From contig DIFG01000062.1 of the NCBI GenBank assembly GCA_002419025.1, forward strand, positions 2,596 to 26,898: a stretch of DNA of 24,303 nucleotides. Direction: 5' to 3'. How positions within the stretch are numbered: the stretch's first letter is position 1; the number at the start of each line of letters is the position of its first letter. This document shows, piece after piece, positions 21,319 through 24,303 of this stretch. The stretch comes from Deltaproteobacteria bacterium UBA5754 (GTDB taxonomy: Bacteria; Desulfobacterota; Dissulfuribacteria; Dissulfuribacterales; UBA5754). Under the pieces are notes generated by a model. The model had not been told where the DNA came from, searched no databases, and worked only from the letters and a program-made list of their open reading frames with translations. The translations under genes and the position numbers were made by a program.

Positions 21319-21740
21319 GCCGGGCGCCTCCTTTTCAGGACCCCGTCGAGTATCCCGTTCACAAAGGAACCGGATTCGGAATTTCCATATTTTTTCGCGA
21401 GCTCGACTGCCTCGTTGATGGCCACCTTGGGGGGCACATTGGGGCAATAGAGGATTTCGGCGACCCCGATCCGAAGTATGTTCCTGTCTATGGAAGACAT
21501 GCGATCGAGCCTCCAGTTTCTCGCATGTTTCTTGATGGTGGCGTCTGTCTCCTCACCGTGTTCCATGACGGCATTTACCAGTGAACGGGCGAAATTCCAG
21601 GTCTCTTCATCCACTGGGGATAGGGGGGGAAAGTGTTCGAGAACGGTGCGCAACGCCGTGTCCACCTCCATGTTTTCCGTCCACTCCAGCTGATAAAGGA
21701 TTTGGAGGGCGATTTCCCTTCCCTGCCGACGTGAAGACAT
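21315..21740 (-). CDS. nusB: Transcription antitermination factor NusB
   Basis: NusB binds boxA RNA with ribosomal protein S10 (NusE) and supports rRNA antitermination. The all-helical 141-residue protein begins RRQGREIALQILYQLEW and includes DRMSSIDRNILRIGVAEILY and the conserved PPKVAINEAVELAKKYGNSESGSFVNGILDGV. Its ATG at 21740 follows the ribH stop with no gap (TAGATG), and its stop overlaps leuS by 4 nt. The ribH-nusB pair is a widely conserved arrangement. Confidence 0.96.
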   Translation of the reverse strand: MSSRRQGREIALQILYQLEWTENMEVDTALRTVLEHFPPLSPVDEETWNFARSLVNAVMEHGEETDATIKKHARNWRLDRMSSIDRNILRIGVAEILYCPNVPPKVAINEAVELAKKYGNSESGSFVNGILDGVLKRRRPA

Positions 21741-22217
21741 CTAAGCTCGGGCATCAATGACCCGGAGGAGATTCGCCATTTCCACGGCACTCAAGGCCGC
21801 GTCCCATCCCTTGTTTCCTGCCTTGGTGCCGGCCCTCTCTATGGCCTGTTCGATGTTCTCCGTGGTGAGGACCCCGAATGAGACAGGGCATCCGGACTGG
21901 ATGGCGATCTGGGCGATTCCCTTGGAGGTCTCCGCAGCCACGTAATCGAAATGGGGCGTTGAGCCCCGAATGATGCACCCAAGGCAGATGATCGCGTCGT
22001 AACGGCCGGATGAGGACATGCGTTTTGCAACGAGAGGGATCTCGAAGGCCCCGGGGACCCAGGCGATCTCGATGGCGTCATCGGATGCCCCGTGCCTGAC
22101 AAGGGCATCGACGGCCCCTCCGAGAAGACGGTTCGTGATGAATTCGTTAAATCGCGCGATTACGATTCCGATGCGGAGCCCCTGGGCCTGCAGGTGCCCC
22201 TCGTAGTTTTTTGGCAT
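21741..22217 (-). CDS. ribH: 6,7-dimethyl-8-ribityllumazine synthase
   Basis: RibH condenses the ribitylamino-uracil with 3,4-dihydroxy-2-butanone 4-phosphate to give lumazine, the substrate of RibE. The 158-residue product has ARFNEFIT, the PGAFEIP substrate loop, GCIIRGSTPHFDYV with catalytic-type His89, and GVLTTENIEQAIERAGTKAGNKG. It should assemble into the usual pentamer or icosahedral shell. GAGGAGG lies four bases before the ATG at 22217. Only 34 nt separate it from ribAB, whose product supplies one of its substrates. Confidence 0.97.
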   Translation of the reverse strand: MPKNYEGHLQAQGLRIGIVIARFNEFITNRLLGGAVDALVRHGASDDAIEIAWVPGAFEIPLVAKRMSSSGRYDAIICLGCIIRGSTPHFDYVAAETSKGIAQIAIQSGCPVSFGVLTTENIEQAIERAGTKAGNKGWDAALSAVEMANLLRVIDARA

Positions 22218-22251
22218 GTGTCCTCCTCGTGGTTGGGTCTTCGGGACGTCC

Positions 22252-23463
22252 CTAACTGACCTGAATGAGGTGACCCATCTTGTCCCGTTTGCACCTGAGA
22301 TAATCGACGTTTTTTTCGTGCGGGGGGATCTCGATGGGGACCCGTTCGGTCACTTGGAGTCCGTAGCCCTCAAGTCCCACGATCTTCTTGGGGTTGTTGG
22401 TCATGAGGCGCATCTTTCGAATCCCCAGATCACGTAGAATCTGGGCACCCACTCCGTAGTCCCGGAGATCCGCCTTGAAACCGAGTTCGATGTTGGCCTC
22501 GACCGTGTCCCTGCCCCGATCCTGGAGGCAATAGGCCCGGAGCTTGTTGAGCAGGCCGATCCCCCGTCCCTCCTGGCGCATGTAAAGTAGGACTCCGCGT
22601 CCTGCACGGGAGATCTGGCACATGGCCGTCTGGAGTTGGGGGCCGCAGTCGCAGCGAAGTGACCCGAAGACATCCCCTGTGAGACACTCGGAATGGACGC
22701 GGACAAGGATGGCCTCATCCGGGCTGATCTCTCCCTCTGCGAAGACAAGGGCGATGTGTTCATGTTCGTCAAGTATGCTCGTGTAGGCGATGAGCCGCCA
22801 GTCTCCTCCGAAACGCGAAGGCAACCGGGTCTCCACCTCCCGCTTCACAAGGCTCTCCGTCCGCAGGCGATAGGATATGATGTCGGCCACAGTCGCGATC
22901 CTGATGCCGTGGCGTTCGGCAAACTTCTCGAGGTCAGGCATGCGGGACATGGTCCCGTCCTCGTTCATTATTTCACAGATGACGCCCGCAGGCGTGAGGC
23001 CGGCGAGACGGGCCAGGTCCACTGATCCCTCGGTCTGTCCGGCCCGCACGAGGACCCCTCCGTCGCGTGCCCTGAGAGGAAAGACATGGCCTGGGGTCAC
23101 TATGGAGTCTGGGCCGGCATCAGGGGCCGCAGCGGCAAGGATCGTGGTTGCCCGGTCATGGGCGGAGATCCCTGTGGTCACGCCATGCGCCGCCTCGATG
23201 GAAACGGTGAAGGCGGTCCCGTAACGGGATGCGTTTCGAGTCGTCATCATGGGAAGCTGGAGCCGGTCCACGTGCTCGGCTGTCAGGGCGAGGCATATGA
23301 GTCCGCGGCCATGCAGGGTCATGAAGTTGACCGCCTCGGGCGTGACCTTCTCGGCCGCGATTACGAGATCCCCTTCGTTTTCGCGGTCTTCGTCGTCCAC
23401 GAGGATGATCATTTTCCCGTGTCTGATGTCTTCCAGAATATCTTCGATGGGCGAGATGGGCAT
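22252..23463 (-). CDS. ribAB: Bifunctional DHBP synthase / GTP cyclohydrolase II
   Basis: This fused enzyme supplies both branches of riboflavin synthesis. The N-terminal DHBP synthase half (about 1-205) has DDEDRENEGDLVIAAE, HGRGLICLAL, GISAHDRATTI and GHVFPLRA..QTEGSVDLARLAG. The C-terminal GTP cyclohydrolase II half (about 206-403) has the zinc-cysteine motif RVHSECLTGDVFGSLRCDCG, YMRQEGRGIGL and MTNNPKKIVGL. All key motifs look intact in both halves, so both activities are expected. Length (403) is standard for the fusion. A weak AAGGGA site precedes ATG 23463. It lies 35 nt after ribE in the same operon. Confidence 0.97.
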   Translation of the reverse strand: MPISPIEDILEDIRHGKMIILVDDEDRENEGDLVIAAEKVTPEAVNFMTLHGRGLICLALTAEHVDRLQLPMMTTRNASRYGTAFTVSIEAAHGVTTGISAHDRATTILAAAAPDAGPDSIVTPGHVFPLRARDGGVLVRAGQTEGSVDLARLAGLTPAGVICEIMNEDGTMSRMPDLEKFAERHGIRIATVADIISYRLRTESLVKREVETRLPSRFGGDWRLIAYTSILDEHEHIALVFAEGEISPDEAILVRVHSECLTGDVFGSLRCDCGPQLQTAMCQISRAGRGVLLYMRQEGRGIGLLNKLRAYCLQDRGRDTVEANIELGFKADLRDYGVGAQILRDLGIRKMRLMTNNPKKIVGLEGYGLQVTERVPIEIPPHEKNVDYLRCKRDKMGHLIQVS

Positions 23464-23498
23464 TGGTTTTCCCTTGCGCAGAAGAACACGGCCTCCTA

Positions 23499-24164
23499 TC
23501 AGGAATAGCCGTGCCTTCTCAGAAAATCGAGACTGATCGGTGCCTCGCGGGCGGGCGTGTCCCGTCCGGAGTCAAGCAATTTTTCAATATACTTCCCCAA
23601 AAGGTCGACCTCAATATTGACAGCGTCCCCAAGGGCGCGTTTCCCCATGGTCGTGACTGAAGCCGTGTGGGGAATGACGGCCACGGAAAACACGCACCTG
23701 GCCCTGTCATTTGACACCTGGTTTACGGTGAGGCTCATGCCGTCAACCGTGATCGACCCCTTTTCGATGATGTATTTTCCGTAGGAAAGGGGTATGGCGA
23801 TCGTGAAGATGGTGAAGGCTCCGGTTCGGTGTTTTCCGATGATCTCTCCCGTGCAGTCGATGTGGCCGGAGACGAAATGCCCTCCAAGACGGTCTGTGGG
23901 CAGGAGCGCCCGTTCGATGTTGACCGTGTCCCCCTTTTTGAGTGAGCCCAGATTGGATCGGGAGAGGGTCTCCGGTGAGACGTCTGCGGAAAAGGATGTG
24001 GTCGAGATTCGGGTTGCGGTGAGGCAGACGCCATTGATCGCGATGCTTTCCCCGATGCGGGGGTCATGAAGGATGAATTCAGGCCGGATCTCCAGTTCCA
24101 CGCCTTCCTGTCTGGGTCGAATCCCCAAGACTACCCCGATCCCTTCTATGATCCCAGTAAACAT
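23499..24164 (-). CDS. ribE: Riboflavin synthase (alpha chain)
   Basis: RibE dismutates two 6,7-dimethyl-8-ribityllumazine molecules to riboflavin and the ribitylaminouracil. The 221-residue product is built of two similar lumazine-binding barrels. The first opens with MFTGIIEGIGVV and contains GESIAINGVCLTA; the second contains GGHFVSGHIDCTGEI and GSITVDGMSLTVN. ATG at 24164 gives the invariant MFTGIIE start; an open frame continues to 24251 but runs through the palindromic repeat. No clear ribosome site precedes it. ribD, commonly just upstream in this operon type, is not in view, and the repeat occupies its expected place. There is no FMN riboswitch in the 139 bp available. Confidence 0.95.
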   Translation of the reverse strand: MFTGIIEGIGVVLGIRPRQEGVELEIRPEFILHDPRIGESIAINGVCLTATRISTTSFSADVSPETLSRSNLGSLKKGDTVNIERALLPTDRLGGHFVSGHIDCTGEIIGKHRTGAFTIFTIAIPLSYGKYIIEKGSITVDGMSLTVNQVSNDRARCVFSVAVIPHTASVTTMGKRALGDAVNIEVDLLGKYIEKLLDSGRDTPAREAPISLDFLRRHGYS

Positions 24165-24197
24165 CAGTCGTGTTTCAGAGCGAACGTATCGTCTTGC

Positions 24198-24303
24198 GGG
24201 AACCTTGAAAAATGGTCCTTTCGCCCGATGGCTGTGTTGCTCGTCGGTCAAAAATGCTCACATACAGGGAGTATGCTCCGCTTTTTGACCTCCTCGCGCC
24301 TTG
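24198..24303. repeat. Palindromic repeat element (right window end, partial)
   Basis: The sequence folds about position 24268. CATAC (24261-24265) pairs with GTATG (24271-24275), and GGTCAAAAA (24246-24254) pairs with TTTTTGACC (24282-24290). The outer arm GGGAACCTTGAAAAATG (24198-24214) finds its partner at 40-56 across the window ends. Positions 24283-24303 equal positions 1-21. The joined element would be 141 bp with arms of equal length. It lies directly upstream of ribE and is non-coding. Confidence 0.75.

Noticed and set aside
24165..24303. FMN riboswitch upstream of ribE
   Set aside because: The available sequence is the palindromic repeat; no RFN-type conserved boxes are seen. A riboswitch could still lie beyond the right end, upstream of ribD.
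1..24303. The window as a 24-kb plasmid, based on its terminal repeat
   Set aside because: Only core chromosomal genes are present, with no replication, partition or mobility gene, and the shared ends lie inside a palindromic repeat.

Overview
The window is GC-rich chromosomal DNA from a Gram-negative bacterium. LptE (outer-membrane LPS assembly), PgpA, the ribosomal and tRNA-synthetase genes and a conserved riboflavin operon all fit that. The rib order (ribE-ribAB-ribH-nusB) followed by leuS-lptE, next to a GH57 glycosidase and an M18 aminopeptidase, suggests Desulfobacterota (the former Deltaproteobacteria). That placement is inference from gene content and was not tested by a search.

Layout. 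Positions 1-56 hold one arm of a palindromic repeat. 71-1570 (-) is cobQ, divergent from a class I aminotransferase at 1742-2932 (+). From 10848 down to 2933 (-) runs a series of tightly packed genes: M18 aminopeptidase, thyX, nadB, a VTT/TVP38 membrane protein, pgpA, cinA, thpR and a DppC-type ABC permease. From thyX onward they overlap by 4-38 nt or are only a few nt apart, so this is probably one operon. Facing away from it, 11029-16947 (+) carries rpoZ, dnaJ, moaC, dksA, a GH57 glycosidase, a GalT-like nucleotidyltransferase and a stand-alone receiver protein. A gap of about 590 bp without a convincing gene (16948-17536) holds short direct repeats and a hairpin followed by a T-run. Then come a small PilZ protein (17537-17863) and rpsT (17985-18275, TTG start). 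From 24164 down to 18272 (-) is the compact operon ribE, ribAB, ribH, nusB, leuS, lptE. The right end (24198-24303) is again part of the palindromic repeat.

How genes work together. RibE, RibAB and RibH supply most of riboflavin synthesis; ribD is not in the window. NadB and the CinA C-terminal domain both touch NAD metabolism. PgpA and the VTT protein both act at the inner membrane on lipids. rpoZ and dksA are both RNA-polymerase partners linked to the stringent response. GH57 and the GalT-like enzyme suggest alpha-glucan or sugar-phosphate turnover.

The most unusual structure is at the two ends. The first 21 bases equal the last 21 bases, and joining them rebuilds a 141-bp near-palindrome centred at 24268, with perfect 17-bp terminal and 9-bp inner arms. 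The chromosomal housekeeping content makes a real 24-kb circle unlikely. A dispersed palindromic repeat at which the assembly broke is the better explanation. I see no defence system, prophage, CRISPR array, tRNA or rRNA gene.
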